Below are positions 34,531 through 43,293 of a stretch of DNA of 64,000 nt, piece by piece. Where the stretch lies: positions 1 to 64,000 of the forward strand of contig NZ_LZIN01000105.1 in the NCBI RefSeq assembly GCF_001667375.1. The letters run 5' to 3'. Position numbers and translations under genes: made by a program. Origin of the DNA: Mycolicibacter sinensis. GTDB lineage: Bacteria; Actinomycetota; Actinomycetes; Mycobacteriales; Mycobacteriaceae. The first letter of the stretch is position 1. Each line of letters opens with the position of its first letter. The notes below the pieces were generated by a model. It made no database searches. It was not told the origin of the DNA and saw only the letters and a program-made list of their open reading frames with translations.

Positions 34531-35582
34531 GCACGGCAGCGAGCGGTTCGCGGCGTGGCGGCGGCAGACGCCGGCGACGGGGCGGCGGTGACGGTGGCCG
34601 CGAGATGCCGATGGTGCCCGACGTGCAGTTCACCTCCTACTACGGGCGCCCGGTGGTCAAGCCCGCGCCGTGGTCGCATGAGATCGCCGCCTATCTGTTT
34701 CTCGGCGGCCTGGCCGGCGGCTCGGGTCTGCTGGCTGCCGGCGCCCAGCTCACCGACCGAAAGATGTTGCGCCGCAACTCCCGGCTGGCCGCGCTGGTGG
34801 CGATCGTGTTGAGCGCGGCGGCGCTGATCAGCGACCTGGGTCGCCCGGAGCGCTTCGTCAACATGCTGCGCACCATCAAGCTGACCTCACCGATGAACCT
34901 GGGCTCCTGGATCCTGTCCTTGTTCGGTGCCGGCGCCGGGGTGGCGGCCGTCGCCGAGGTCGACCGGATGACCGGTGAGCGGCTGCCGCTGGGCCAGCTG
35001 CGCGGGGTGCTGCGCGCCGTCGAGGGCCCGGCCGGGCTGGAGGCCGCCGTGTTCGCCGCGCCGCTGGCCGTCTACACCGCGGCGTTGCTGGGCGACACCG
35101 CCACCCCGACCTGGCACGGCGCGCACCGCGACCTGCCGTTCGTGTTCGTCAGCTCGGCGAGCCTGGCGTCCGGAGGCCTGGCGATGCTGACCACGCCGGT
35201 GGGCGAGGCCGGCCCGGCGCGCCGGCTGGCGGTGCTGGGAGTGCTCGGTGATGTGATCGCCACCCGCGCGATGGAGCACCGGATGGACCCGATCGCCGCC
35301 GAACCGCTGCGCCAGGGCCGGGCGGGGGCGATGCTGCGCGCCAGCGAACTGCTGGCTGTGGCCGGCGGTATCGGGACGCTGCTGGGCGGGCGGAACCGGG
35401 CGGTGGCGGCGGTGTCGGGGCTGGCGCTGCTGGCAGCGTCCGCGCTGACCCGGTTCGGGGTGTTCGAGGCCGGGATGGAATCGGCGAAGGACCCGCGCTA
35501 CACCATCGAGCCGCAAAAGCGCCGACTGGCGGAACGCCGGGCCGCGGGCATCACCGGGGATTCGATCACCACGGCGGGCTGA
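34527..35582 (+). CDS. NrfD-type membrane subunit of formate dehydrogenase
   Basis: 351 aa, GTG start overlapping the fdhB stop. After a basic N-terminal tail (GSRRGGGRRRRRGGG) comes a polysulfide-reductase NrfD domain with about eight membrane helices, including the family segments WSHEIAAYLFLGGLAGGSGLLAAG and DLGRPERFVNMLR. It takes the place of the cytochrome b gamma subunit and probably reduces menaquinone. No haem-ligating His pair is expected. Confidence 0.88.
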   Translation: MSTAASGSRRGGGRRRRRGGGDGGREMPMVPDVQFTSYYGRPVVKPAPWSHEIAAYLFLGGLAGGSGLLAAGAQLTDRKMLRRNSRLAALVAIVLSAAALISDLGRPERFVNMLRTIKLTSPMNLGSWILSLFGAGAGVAAVAEVDRMTGERLPLGQLRGVLRAVEGPAGLEAAVFAAPLAVYTAALLGDTATPTWHGAHRDLPFVFVSSASLASGGLAMLTTPVGEAGPARRLAVLGVLGDVIATRAMEHRMDPIAAEPLRQGRAGAMLRASELLAVAGGIGTLLGGRNRAVAAVSGLALLAASALTRFGVFEAGMESAKDPRYTIEPQKRRLAERRAAGITGDSITTAG

Positions 35583-35589
35583 GCGGACT

Positions 35590-35802
35590 TCAGTCCTTCA
35601 GTTTCTCCAGCGCCGATCCCTTGTGCATGGCGATGTGGTCGGTCTTGTCGCTTCTGATCTCGTACTGCGGCTCATCGGGGCTGGCGCGTCGGGTGTGGCC
35701 CTTGTATTCGGTGTCTTTGGTATGGACCTTGGTGATCTTGCCGGTCACGTGCCCGGCCTCGGAGTTCCACCGCACGTGATCGCCGACTTTGAACTTGCTC
35801 AT
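35590..35802 (-). CDS. HVA1/DUF2945 TUDOR-like small protein
   Basis: 70 aa, MSKFKVGDHVRWNSEAGHVTGKITKV... matches the hypervirulence-associated-protein TUDOR domain family (DUF2945). A small basic beta-barrel of unknown role. Its ATG overlaps the selD stop (35799-35802, ATGA), so it is translated together with selD, an arrangement that hints at, but does not prove, a link to selenium or redox stress. Confidence 0.82.
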   Translation of the reverse strand: MSKFKVGDHVRWNSEAGHVTGKITKVHTKDTEYKGHTRRASPDEPQYEIRSDKTDHIAMHKGSALEKLKD

Positions 35803-36785
35803 CGCACCTCGATTCCGCCTCCGGTCACGGTATGCCCGATCACCGGATACCCGGGAAGCTCCCCGACAACCAGCAGACCGCCGGAGGTCTGGGCGTCGGC
35901 CAGCAGCAGCAGCGCATCCTCGCTGATTCCGGGGCCGGGGCGCAGGTGCGGACGCACCCAGTCCAGGTTGCGCCGGCTGCCGCCGGAGACGTAGCCGTCA
36001 CGCAACGCCGCGCGGGCGTCCTCGATGACCGGTACCGCCGCATGGTCGATCACCGCACCCACGCCCGAGGCCCGACACATCTTGTGGAGGTGACCCAGCA
36101 GTCCGAAGCCGGTGACGTCGGTGGCCGCCCGGACACCGTGCGACAACGCGGCCTGCGCGGCGTCGCGGTTCAGCTCGATCATCACCGACACCGCCTCGGC
36201 GCACACCTCACCGGTGCGTTTGTGCCGGTTGTTGAGCAGCCCCACTCCGATCGGTTTGGTCAACGTCAGCGGCAGCCCGGGTTCCGCGGCGTCGTTGCGC
36301 AGCAACCGGTTCGGATCGGCCACCCCGGTGACCGCCATGCCGTACTTCGGCTCCGGGTCGTCGATGGAGTGCCCGCCGATCACCGGGCAGCCCGCCTGCT
36401 GCGCCACCGCCAGTCCGCCGCGCAGCACCTCGGTCATCAGCTCGAGGGGAAGCGTCTCTCGCGGCCACCCGACCAGGTTGATCGCGACCACCGGCGTCCC
36501 CCCCATCGCATAGATGTCGGAAAGCGCGTTGGCGGCGGCGATTCGGCCCCAGTCGTAGGCGTCGTCGACGACGGGAGTGAAGAAGTCCGCCGTCGAGAGC
36601 ACCGCGAGGTCGTCACGCACCAGCACGGCGGCCGCGTCGTCGCCGTCGTCGAGACCGACCAGGACGCGGTCGTGCGCCTGCCCGGTCAGGCCGCGCACCG
36701 CGTCCTCCAGCTCGCCGGGCGGGATCTTGCAGGCACAGCCGCCGCCGTGCGCGTAGCCGGTCAGCCGGACGACATCTGGATTCAT
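35799..36785 (-). CDS. selD: Selenophosphate synthetase
   Basis: 328 aa from the ATG at 36785; longer frames are not supported. SelD makes selenophosphate from selenide and ATP. The glycine-rich N terminus HGGGCACKI holds the reactive Cys17 and Lys20 in the positions of E. coli SelD; it is a Cys form, not a Sec form. Other family segments are DFFTPVVDDAYDWGRIAAANALSDIYAMGG and DVTGFGLLGHL. Divergent from the tRNA-Sec gene. Confidence 0.94.
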   Translation of the reverse strand: MNPDVVRLTGYAHGGGCACKIPPGELEDAVRGLTGQAHDRVLVGLDDGDDAAAVLVRDDLAVLSTADFFTPVVDDAYDWGRIAAANALSDIYAMGGTPVVAINLVGWPRETLPLELMTEVLRGGLAVAQQAGCPVIGGHSIDDPEPKYGMAVTGVADPNRLLRNDAAEPGLPLTLTKPIGVGLLNNRHKRTGEVCAEAVSVMIELNRDAAQAALSHGVRAATDVTGFGLLGHLHKMCRASGVGAVIDHAAVPVIEDARAALRDGYVSGGSRRNLDWVRPHLRPGPGISEDALLLLADAQTSGGLLVVGELPGYPVIGHTVTGGGIEVR

Positions 36786-36946
36786 CCGTTCAGTGTCCCC
36801 TGACGCAGCACCAGGCAGGTGAGGGCGTCGGAAAGCGATACCGCATGCGATATCCAATTCGAAAGACCCCCATGGTCCCGCCACGGGACGCCCGAGACGG
36901 ATGTGACTTGCCGCACGTGGGCACCTCAGCCGATAGGTTGATCCCC

Positions 36947-37041
36947 GGAGGCGTTTGGGTCCTGGTGGGCTCCCCGGTCTTCAAAACCGGTGAGGCCGAG
37001 TAGCTCGGCCTGGCGGGTTCGATTCCCGTCCGCCTCCGCCA
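36947..37041 (+). tRNA. selC: tRNA-Sec (anticodon TCA)
   Basis: 95 nt with encoded CCA. Acceptor GGAGGCG (36947-36953) pairs with CGCCTCC (37031-37037). D stem has six pairs (GGGTCC with GGGCTC, two wobbles) and a 4-nt loop; anticodon stem CCGGT/ACCGG with loop CTTCAAA gives TCA, which reads UGA. The long variable arm AGGCCGAG-TAG-CTCGGCCT is diagnostic. The expected eighth acceptor pair would be T-C here. selA starts 12 nt downstream, so tRNA and mRNA probably share a primary transcript. Confidence 0.94.
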
Positions 37042-37053
37042 TAGGAGGCGCCA

Positions 37054-38361
37054 GTGAGCCAGATCGATCCGCGTCGCGGCATTCCGCGCACCGACGCGCT
37101 GCTGGCGCTGCCCGAAGTCCTTTCAGCACGCACCCGGCTGGGCGACCACGTCGTCCACGCCCTGGTGCGCGACGCCCAGGAGCGGGCGCGGCGCGGCGAT
37201 CTTGATCCTGAGCAGGTGAAATCCTCGTTGCTGGAGCAGCTTTCACACAGTTCGGCAACCAGCCTGCGGCCGGTGCTCAACGCCACCGGCGTAGTGGTAC
37301 ACACCAACCTCGGTCGCGCCCCGCTATCGAAGGCGGCAGTCGACGCGCTGGTGGCGGCCAGCGGCTATGTGGACGTCGAACTCGACCTGACCACCGGCGC
37401 CCGGTCCAAGCGCGGTGTCGCCACCCGGGCCGCGCTGCTGACCGCCTGCCCGGCCGCCGAGGACGCGCTGGTGGTCAACAACGGTGCCGCCGCCCTGGTG
37501 TTGGCCACCACCGCGCTGGCCGCCGGCAAAGAGGTAGTGGTCAGCCGGGGTGAGCTGATCGAGATCGGCGCCGGCTTCCGGCTGCCGGACCTGATCGCCT
37601 CGACCGGCGCGACGCTGCGCGAAGTGGGCACCACCAACCGCACCCACCTGCGCGACTACGCCGAAGCCCTCGGGCCGCAGACCGGCTGCATCCTCAAGGT
37701 CCATCCCAGCAACTTCGTCGTGCACGGCTTCACCGCCGCCGTCGGGCTGCGCGAATTACGGCCGCTGGCAAACCAACACGAGGTGCCGCTGGTGGCCGAT
37801 CTGGGTAGCGGACTGCTGGGGCCCGACCCGCTGCTGCCCGACGAGCCGGATGCGGCCACCGCGCTCTCCGACGGCGCCGATGTCGTCACTGCCAGCGGCG
37901 ACAAGCTGCTCGGCGGGCCGCAGGCCGGAATGGTGTTGGGCCGCGCCGAGATTCTCACCCGGCTGGCGCGGCACCCGCTGGCCCGCGCGGTCCGCGCCGA
38001 CAAACTCACCCTGGCCGCACTCGAGGCCACCGTCGCCGGTGCCGCTCCCCCGGTGACCCGGGCCCTGCACGCCGATCCCGGCCAGCTGCGCGCCCGCGCC
38101 GAGCGGTTGGCCGCCGCGGTGGGAGCGACCGTGATCGCCCACGACGGCCGCGTCGGGGGCGGCGGCGCCCCCGGGGTGCCACTGGCGGGCTGGGCGGTCC
38201 GGCTGCCCGAGGCCGCCGCCGCCGCGCTGCGCACCGGCGAGCCCGCGGTACTGCCCCGGGTGCACGACGCCGCCTGCCTGCTCGATCTGCGGTGTGTGCC
38301 CGAAGCCGACGACGAGCGGCTGCTGGCCGCGGTGCGCACCGCCCTCGACCGGATCGGCTGA
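37054..38361 (+). CDS. selA: L-seryl-tRNA(Sec) selenium transferase
   Basis: 435 aa, GTG start preceded by a strong AGGAGG (37044-37049 region) that immediately follows the tRNA. A PLP enzyme that converts Ser-tRNA(Sec) to Sec-tRNA(Sec). Recognised by LRPVLNATGVVVHTNLGRAPL, VVNNGAAALVLA and the PLP-lysine motif SGDKLLGGPQAG (K284). Confidence 0.95.
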   Translation: MSQIDPRRGIPRTDALLALPEVLSARTRLGDHVVHALVRDAQERARRGDLDPEQVKSSLLEQLSHSSATSLRPVLNATGVVVHTNLGRAPLSKAAVDALVAASGYVDVELDLTTGARSKRGVATRAALLTACPAAEDALVVNNGAAALVLATTALAAGKEVVVSRGELIEIGAGFRLPDLIASTGATLREVGTTNRTHLRDYAEALGPQTGCILKVHPSNFVVHGFTAAVGLRELRPLANQHEVPLVADLGSGLLGPDPLLPDEPDAATALSDGADVVTASGDKLLGGPQAGMVLGRAEILTRLARHPLARAVRADKLTLAALEATVAGAAPPVTRALHADPGQLRARAERLAAAVGATVIAHDGRVGGGGAPGVPLAGWAVRLPEAAAAALRTGEPAVLPRVHDAACLLDLRCVPEADDERLLAAVRTALDRIG

Positions 38362-38374
38362 GCGTGTTCCGACC

Positions 38375-40171
38375 ATGTTCGTAGTCGCCACCGCCGGCCA
38401 CGTCGATCACGGCAAATCCACCCTGGTGCGGGCACTCACCGGCATGGAGCCCGATCGCTGGGCCGAAGAGCGCCGCCGCGGGCTGACCATCGATCTGGGC
38501 TTCGCCTGGACCAGGCTGCCGTCCGGCCGGCAGGTCGCTTTCGTCGACGTGCCGGGCCACGAACGGTTTCTACCCAACACGCTGGCCGGGCTCGGGCCCG
38601 CGCCGGTGGTGTGCTTCGTGGTCGCCGCCGACGAGGGCTGGTGTGCGCAGTCCGATGATCACCGCGACGCCGTTGCCGCCCTGGGTGTTTCGCACGGCCT
38701 GGTGGTGCTCACCCGCGCCGATCGGGCCACCGCGCAACGTGTCGATGAAGTCTCGGAGCAAGCCCGAATCGAACTGGCCCGAACCGGCCTGTGCGATGCC
38801 CCGGTCGTCGCCGTGTCGGCGGTCGGCGGCACCGGGCTGGACCAGCTACGCACCGCCCTCGATGACGTACTGGCCGGCGTGCCGGCGCCTCGAGCCGACG
38901 GGCGGGTGCGGCTGTGGGTGGATCGGGTGTTTCCGGTCAGCGGGGCCGGGACGGTCGTGACCGGCACGCTGACTTCCGGCACGTTGACCCGTGGCGACCA
39001 TCTGGACCTGCTCGCCGGGGAACGACCGACGCCGGTCGCCATCCGAGCTCTGCAGTGCTGCGGTGAACCGATGACCAGTGTTGCGCCCACGGCCCGGGTC
39101 GCGGTCAACCTGCGCGGCATCGCCGTCGATGCTGTGCATCGCGGTGCCGCGCTGACCACGCCGGACAGTTGGCGCAGCACCGGGATCATCGACGTGCGGC
39201 GCAGCACCGGAGCTGGGCTGGGCACGGCGCCGGAGCAGCTCACGGTGCACATCGGAACCGCGGCGGTACCAGCCAGATTGCGGTGTTTCGACGACGACCA
39301 TGCCCGGCTCACCCTGCAGCGCCCGCTGCCACTGATCCCCGGCGACCGACTGCTGCTGCGCAACCCCGGCAGCCGCCGAATCCTCGGCGGGGTGCTGGTT
39401 CTTGACGCCGACCCGCCCGTCCTGCACCGGCGCGGCGATGCGGGCCGGCGGTCTGCCGCACTGGCCTGCCTGGATCTGGACGATCACGCCGGCCGGGCGC
39501 ACGCCGAGGTGGCGCGGCGTGGCGCGGTCACCCGACAACGATTGCACATTCTGGGCTGCGACTGCACCACGGTGCCCGCCGGCGTCCGGGTGATCGGCGA
39601 CTGGTGGGTGCATGCCCCCACCTACGACGCCTGGCGGGAGCGCCTGCAGGCCGAAGTGCGCGAACTGCGGCAGCGGGATCCGTTGGCCGCCGGGCTGTCC
39701 CGGGGCGCAGCCGTTGACACGTTGGCCCTCCCCGATCCGGTCCTGCTCGACGACGTCGTCGCCAGCGCCGGGCTGGAGCAGCACCACGGGCTGATCCGGC
39801 TGCCCGGCCTGCCCGGCGATCTGGGCCCGGCCGACGCCGCGATCGCCGAGCTCGAATCGCGGCTGGCCGCCGATCCGTTCCGTGCACCGGAAGCCGACGA
39901 CCTGGCCGCCCTGCACCTGGGCACCCGTGAGCTGGCGGCGGCCGAACGGGTCGGGCGGCTGTTGCGGCTCACCGATCACCTGGTGCTGCTGCCGACCGCG
40001 CCCGCCCTGGCGATGCGGGAGCTTGCTCGGCTGGATCAGCCGTTCACCGCCAGCCAGGCCCGACAAGCGCTGCACACCACCCGGCGGGTGATGATCCCGC
40101 TACTGGAGTACCTCGACGCTCGCGGCTGGACCCGGCGGATCGATGCGGTCCAACGCGAAGTGGTGCGCTAA
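38375..40171 (+). CDS. selB: Selenocysteine-specific elongation factor
   Basis: 598 aa from the ATG at 38375. N-terminal EF-Tu-like GTPase: G1 GHVDHGKST, switch region RGLTIDLGFAW, G3 DVPGHERF, G4-like TRAD. Beta-barrel domains follow, then the C-terminal winged-helix domains that bind the SECIS hairpin (region from about residue 370, ending RVMIPLLEYLDARGWTRRI). It delivers Sec-tRNA to the UGA in fdhA. Last gene of the tRNA-Sec/selA/selB unit. Confidence 0.94.
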   Translation: MFVVATAGHVDHGKSTLVRALTGMEPDRWAEERRRGLTIDLGFAWTRLPSGRQVAFVDVPGHERFLPNTLAGLGPAPVVCFVVAADEGWCAQSDDHRDAVAALGVSHGLVVLTRADRATAQRVDEVSEQARIELARTGLCDAPVVAVSAVGGTGLDQLRTALDDVLAGVPAPRADGRVRLWVDRVFPVSGAGTVVTGTLTSGTLTRGDHLDLLAGERPTPVAIRALQCCGEPMTSVAPTARVAVNLRGIAVDAVHRGAALTTPDSWRSTGIIDVRRSTGAGLGTAPEQLTVHIGTAAVPARLRCFDDDHARLTLQRPLPLIPGDRLLLRNPGSRRILGGVLVLDADPPVLHRRGDAGRRSAALACLDLDDHAGRAHAEVARRGAVTRQRLHILGCDCTTVPAGVRVIGDWWVHAPTYDAWRERLQAEVRELRQRDPLAAGLSRGAAVDTLALPDPVLLDDVVASAGLEQHHGLIRLPGLPGDLGPADAAIAELESRLAADPFRAPEADDLAALHLGTRELAAAERVGRLLRLTDHLVLLPTAPALAMRELARLDQPFTASQARQALHTTRRVMIPLLEYLDARGWTRRIDAVQREVVR

Positions 40172-40184
40172 CAGGTCCCGCAAA

Positions 40185-40217
40185 CACGAAATGCCCCGGC
40201 GAACCGGGGCATTCGTG
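40185..40217. terminator. Strong hairpin between convergent genes
   Basis: CACGA-ATGCCCCGG (40185-40199, with an extra A at 40190) pairs with CCGGGGCAT-TCGTG (40204-40217) around a CGAA tetraloop. It lies 13 nt after the selB stop and 18 nt past the end of the convergent secreted-protein gene, so it can end both transcripts. There is no T tract, as is common in mycobacteria. Confidence 0.85.
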
Positions 40218-40234
40218 CGTGCTGTTGTGGTCGG

Positions 40235-41200
40235 TTACGCGTCCGGCGTCAGCAAGCCGAGGTCGAGCGCGCTGTACAGACCGGCGGCTGCCAGGTCGGC
40301 GTCGGGCGTGATCACGTCGACGTCGGAGTAGTCGGCCGGCGCGAACCACGACGCCGCCCACGACATGTCGAAGTTGCCGAACGGCGTCTTCAGGAAGTCG
40401 ACGGCGGCAGTGTCGTCACCGGCGGCGTTGTAGTAGAGGTTGGTGAAGCCGAAGCCCAGCTGGTTCTGGGCGTAGACGTCCCCATCGTCGGTGACGAACA
40501 CGTTGTTGATCCCGGCGCCGAACAGCGACTCCGTGAGGTAGTTGGTGCCAACCAGCGTGTCGCCCTCACTGGGAACGAAGGTGGCATCCAGCTTCCAGGT
40601 CTGCGAGAACGGATCCTTGTCGACGAGCAACTGCGCGTCATCGGTGCCGTACACCGGCGTCCAGGTCAGGTTCTCCGGAATGTCCTTGCCATACGCCAGG
40701 TTCAGCGCGCTGTACAGTCCGGCGTTCTCCAGCGCCTTGTCCGGCGAGGCCTCGTGCAGCTTTGAGATGTCTTCCGGGGTGAACAGCCACGCCATCGAGG
40801 ACATGTTGATGTTTCCGAACGGCGTCTTCAGGATGTCGACGACGTCCTTGCCGTCACCGTCGGCGTCGTAGTACAGGTTGGTGAATCCCAGACCCAACTG
40901 ATTCTGGTTGTAGACGTCCTTGGTGGCCTCGTCGATGAACAGGGTGTTGAGCCCACCGGTCGACGGCGTGAGGTACGTGGTTCCTACCAGCGTGGTGTCG
41001 CCGTTGACGAAAGTGGACCCGACGGCCCAGGTGTTGATGAACGAGTTCGCCTGCTGCAGGACCTCCGCGGTGTCGGTCTGGTAGACCGGCGTCCACGTCG
41101 GCGCCGGCGTTTCGGCCGTATCGGCGTTGGCAGTCCCGGCCGCCAGGAACGCCGCTGCCGCAGCGCCACCTACCGCCACACCCAGTGCACGGAACTTCAT
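40235..41200 (-). CDS. Secreted protein of two internal repeats, function unknown
   Basis: 321 aa from the ATG at 41200 (GGGAGG 6-11 nt upstream). A signal peptide MKFRALGVAVGGAAAAAFLA ending near ANA is followed by two tandem copies of about 140 residues. Each begins TWTPVY, has LVGT.YLT, ends in NQLG.GFTNLYY and ILKTPFGN or FLKTPFGN followed by MSW/MSS, W.F.P.D and GLYSALDL/GLYSALNL. The mature protein is acidic and rich in aromatic residues, with D-x-D-x-DG-like loops. I do not recognise the family; beta-rich cell-surface or ligand-binding roles are guesses. Confidence 0.82.
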   Translation of the reverse strand: MKFRALGVAVGGAAAAAFLAAGTANADTAETPAPTWTPVYQTDTAEVLQQANSFINTWAVGSTFVNGDTTLVGTTYLTPSTGGLNTLFIDEATKDVYNQNQLGLGFTNLYYDADGDGKDVVDILKTPFGNINMSSMAWLFTPEDISKLHEASPDKALENAGLYSALNLAYGKDIPENLTWTPVYGTDDAQLLVDKDPFSQTWKLDATFVPSEGDTLVGTNYLTESLFGAGINNVFVTDDGDVYAQNQLGFGFTNLYYNAAGDDTAAVDFLKTPFGNFDMSWAASWFAPADYSDVDVITPDADLAAAGLYSALDLGLLTPDA

Positions 41201-41303
41201 GACATCCTCCCTTGTTAGAAACCGTCGCTCTTTTTCTTTTGACGGTAGCGTCATTGTAGGGCTGTCCCGATCTGACGTCAAGTTTTTTCACAGGTTTTTT
41301 TTG

Positions 41304-41318
41304 GGAACGAATCGTTCC
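41304..41318. promoter_or_regulatory. Perfect palindrome in divergent promoter region
   Basis: GGAACGA-A-TCGTTCC, 7-bp arms around a single base, in the 212-bp gap between the secreted repeat protein (start 41200) and the acyl-CoA dehydrogenase (start 41413). Upstream of it are T-rich tracts. A regulator, perhaps the TetR protein encoded at 42586-43293, could bind here; this is inference. Confidence 0.6.
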
Positions 41319-41412
41319 TCTTGATCCCGGCGCTGCGGTCGAGTACCTTGAACCAATTTGATGGGACCGTACGTCTCGGTAAATCACCGGGACCTTTCGA
41401 TAAGGAACCGCC

Positions 41413-42558
41413 GTGTCCAACCGCCGCTCCCCCTGGATGACCGACGACCTCGACGCGCTGCGCGAGCTGGCTCGCGCCTTCTGCGAAAAGGAGATCGCCC
41501 CCAACATCGAGAAGTTCATCGGACAGCACCAGGTCGACCGCGACCTGTGGAACAATGCCGGCGAGCTGGGGTTGCTGTGCCTCTCAATTCCTGAGGAGTA
41601 CGGCGGCGGCGGCGGCACGTTCGCCCACGAAGCGGTGCTGATGGAGGAGCAGGCGCGCGTCTGCGACACCGCCTGGGGTGTCAGCGTGCACAGCACCATC
41701 GTCGCCCACTACCTGCTGGCCTACGGGACCGAGGAACAGAAGAAGACCTGGCTGCCGAAGATGGCCAGCGGCGAGGTCGTCGGCGCTATCGCGATGACCG
41801 AGCCGGGCACCGGCTCGGACTTGCAGAACGTCAGGGCCCGCGCCACCCGCGACGGCGACGAGTACGTGGTCAACGGCTCCAAGACGTTCATCACCAATGG
41901 CCAGCAGGCGGATCTGATCATTACGGTGGTCAAGACCGAGACCGCCGAAGGCGCCGGCGGCATCTCCCTGGTGCTGGTCGAGGCGGACCGCGCGGGCTTC
42001 CGGCGCGGCCGGTCGCTGGACAAGATCGGCCAGCGCGGCCAGGACACCTCCGAACTGTTCTACGACGACGTCCGGATCCCGGTCTCCAACCTGCTCGGCA
42101 CCGTGGAGGGCCAGGGGTTCATCCAGCTCATGCAACAACTTCCCCAGGAACGGCTGGTCATCGCGGTCGGCTCGGTGGCCGGGATGGAGACCGCGCTGGA
42201 GCACACGCTGCGTTACACCAAGGAACGTCAGGCGTTTGGGCGGCCGATCTTCGGATTTCAGAACACCAAGTTCAAGCTAGCTGAGGTGGCCACCGAGGCA
42301 AAGATCGCCCGGGTGTTCATCGACGACTGCATCGAACAGCACATCCGCGGCGAACTCGACATCCCCACCGTGGCGATGGCCAAGTGGTGGACCACCGACC
42401 GCGCCATGCACGTCGCCGACGAGTGCCTGCAACTATTCGGCGGGTACGGCTACATGACCGAGTACCCGATCTCGCGGATGTGGACCGACCAGCGAGTCCA
42501 GAAAATCTACGCCGGCACCAACGAAATCATGAAGGAGATCATCGCGCGCGCCCTGTGA
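41413..42558 (+). CDS. Acyl-CoA dehydrogenase
   Basis: 381 aa, GTG start preceded by AAGGAA. Complete ACAD: FAD/substrate segments AIAMTEPGTGSDLQ and FITNGQQADLIITV, C-terminal signature YTKERQAFGRPIFGFQNTKFKLAE and LQLFGGYGYMTEYPISRMWTDQRVQKIYAGTNEIMKEII, in which the penultimate region carries the usual catalytic Glu position (YAGTNEI). It introduces the alpha-beta double bond in acyl-CoAs; chain length is not readable. Confidence 0.9.
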   Translation: MSNRRSPWMTDDLDALRELARAFCEKEIAPNIEKFIGQHQVDRDLWNNAGELGLLCLSIPEEYGGGGGTFAHEAVLMEEQARVCDTAWGVSVHSTIVAHYLLAYGTEEQKKTWLPKMASGEVVGAIAMTEPGTGSDLQNVRARATRDGDEYVVNGSKTFITNGQQADLIITVVKTETAEGAGGISLVLVEADRAGFRRGRSLDKIGQRGQDTSELFYDDVRIPVSNLLGTVEGQGFIQLMQQLPQERLVIAVGSVAGMETALEHTLRYTKERQAFGRPIFGFQNTKFKLAEVATEAKIARVFIDDCIEQHIRGELDIPTVAMAKWWTTDRAMHVADECLQLFGGYGYMTEYPISRMWTDQRVQKIYAGTNEIMKEIIARAL

Positions 42559-42585
42559 AAGCCGCTGCGCCCCAAGGGTAGTTCC

Positions 42586-43293
42586 TCAGGACCGTTGCAG
42601 GGCCTCGATCACCGCGGTCAGCTCCTCGTCCGGGTCCAGCGCCACCCCGATCGAGCGGGCCGCGCCGTCGAGGATGAACCAGATGATGTCGGTCAGTGTT
42701 TCAGCCATCTGAGTGCGGGACCGGGTCGGCGGGGACTCCGACAACCAACTCGCCAGTGTCGCATCGACCATGGTGACGACCACGAACGGCACCGACTCGA
42801 ATACCTCGCCGCCCATCCCGATGGCTTCGGCGAGCGAAGAGATGGCGTCCGCCCCCCGCAGCGCGATGCGGCGCTTGAGCTCTTCGGTGGCGTCCTGCGA
42901 ACCTTCCAAAGCCGGTCCGCGACGGGCGAATTCGTTCAGCGATTGGTGGTCGACCATCCAGTCGGCCACCGCCAGTAGCGAGCGGTTGAGGATCTCCCGC
43001 AGCGACCCGCTGGAGACGTCGAGCTTGGCGTCGAGCACCGCGGCGAAGTCGTCGATCAGATACGAGCGGATCCGGCGCTCCAATTCGTCTTTGCCGCTGA
43101 ACTGTCGATAGACCACCGACTTGGCGACACCGGCGCGTTTGGCGATGGCCTGCACCGAGATATCCGCGCCGGCGGGACTGTCCTCGATCACCTGCACCGC
43201 CGCCCGCAGGATCTGCGTGCGGCGTTCGGCGTTGTGCTGCTGCCAGCGCGCCTCATAGCCGCTCAGCGCGGCGGGCGTCGTGGCTGATGACAT
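42586..43293 (-). CDS. TetR family transcriptional regulator
   Basis: 235 aa from the ATG at 43293; the open frame further upstream has no support. HTH in residues about 23-70: RRTQILRAAVQVIEDSPAGADISVQAIAKRAGVAKSVVYRQFSGKDEL. Helical ligand domain follows. Convergent with the acyl-CoA dehydrogenase gene and a candidate regulator of it. Confidence 0.88.
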   Translation of the reverse strand: MSSATTPAALSGYEARWQQHNAERRTQILRAAVQVIEDSPAGADISVQAIAKRAGVAKSVVYRQFSGKDELERRIRSYLIDDFAAVLDAKLDVSSGSLREILNRSLLAVADWMVDHQSLNEFARRGPALEGSQDATEELKRRIALRGADAISSLAEAIGMGGEVFESVPFVVVTMVDATLASWLSESPPTRSRTQMAETLTDIIWFILDGAARSIGVALDPDEELTAVIEALQRS

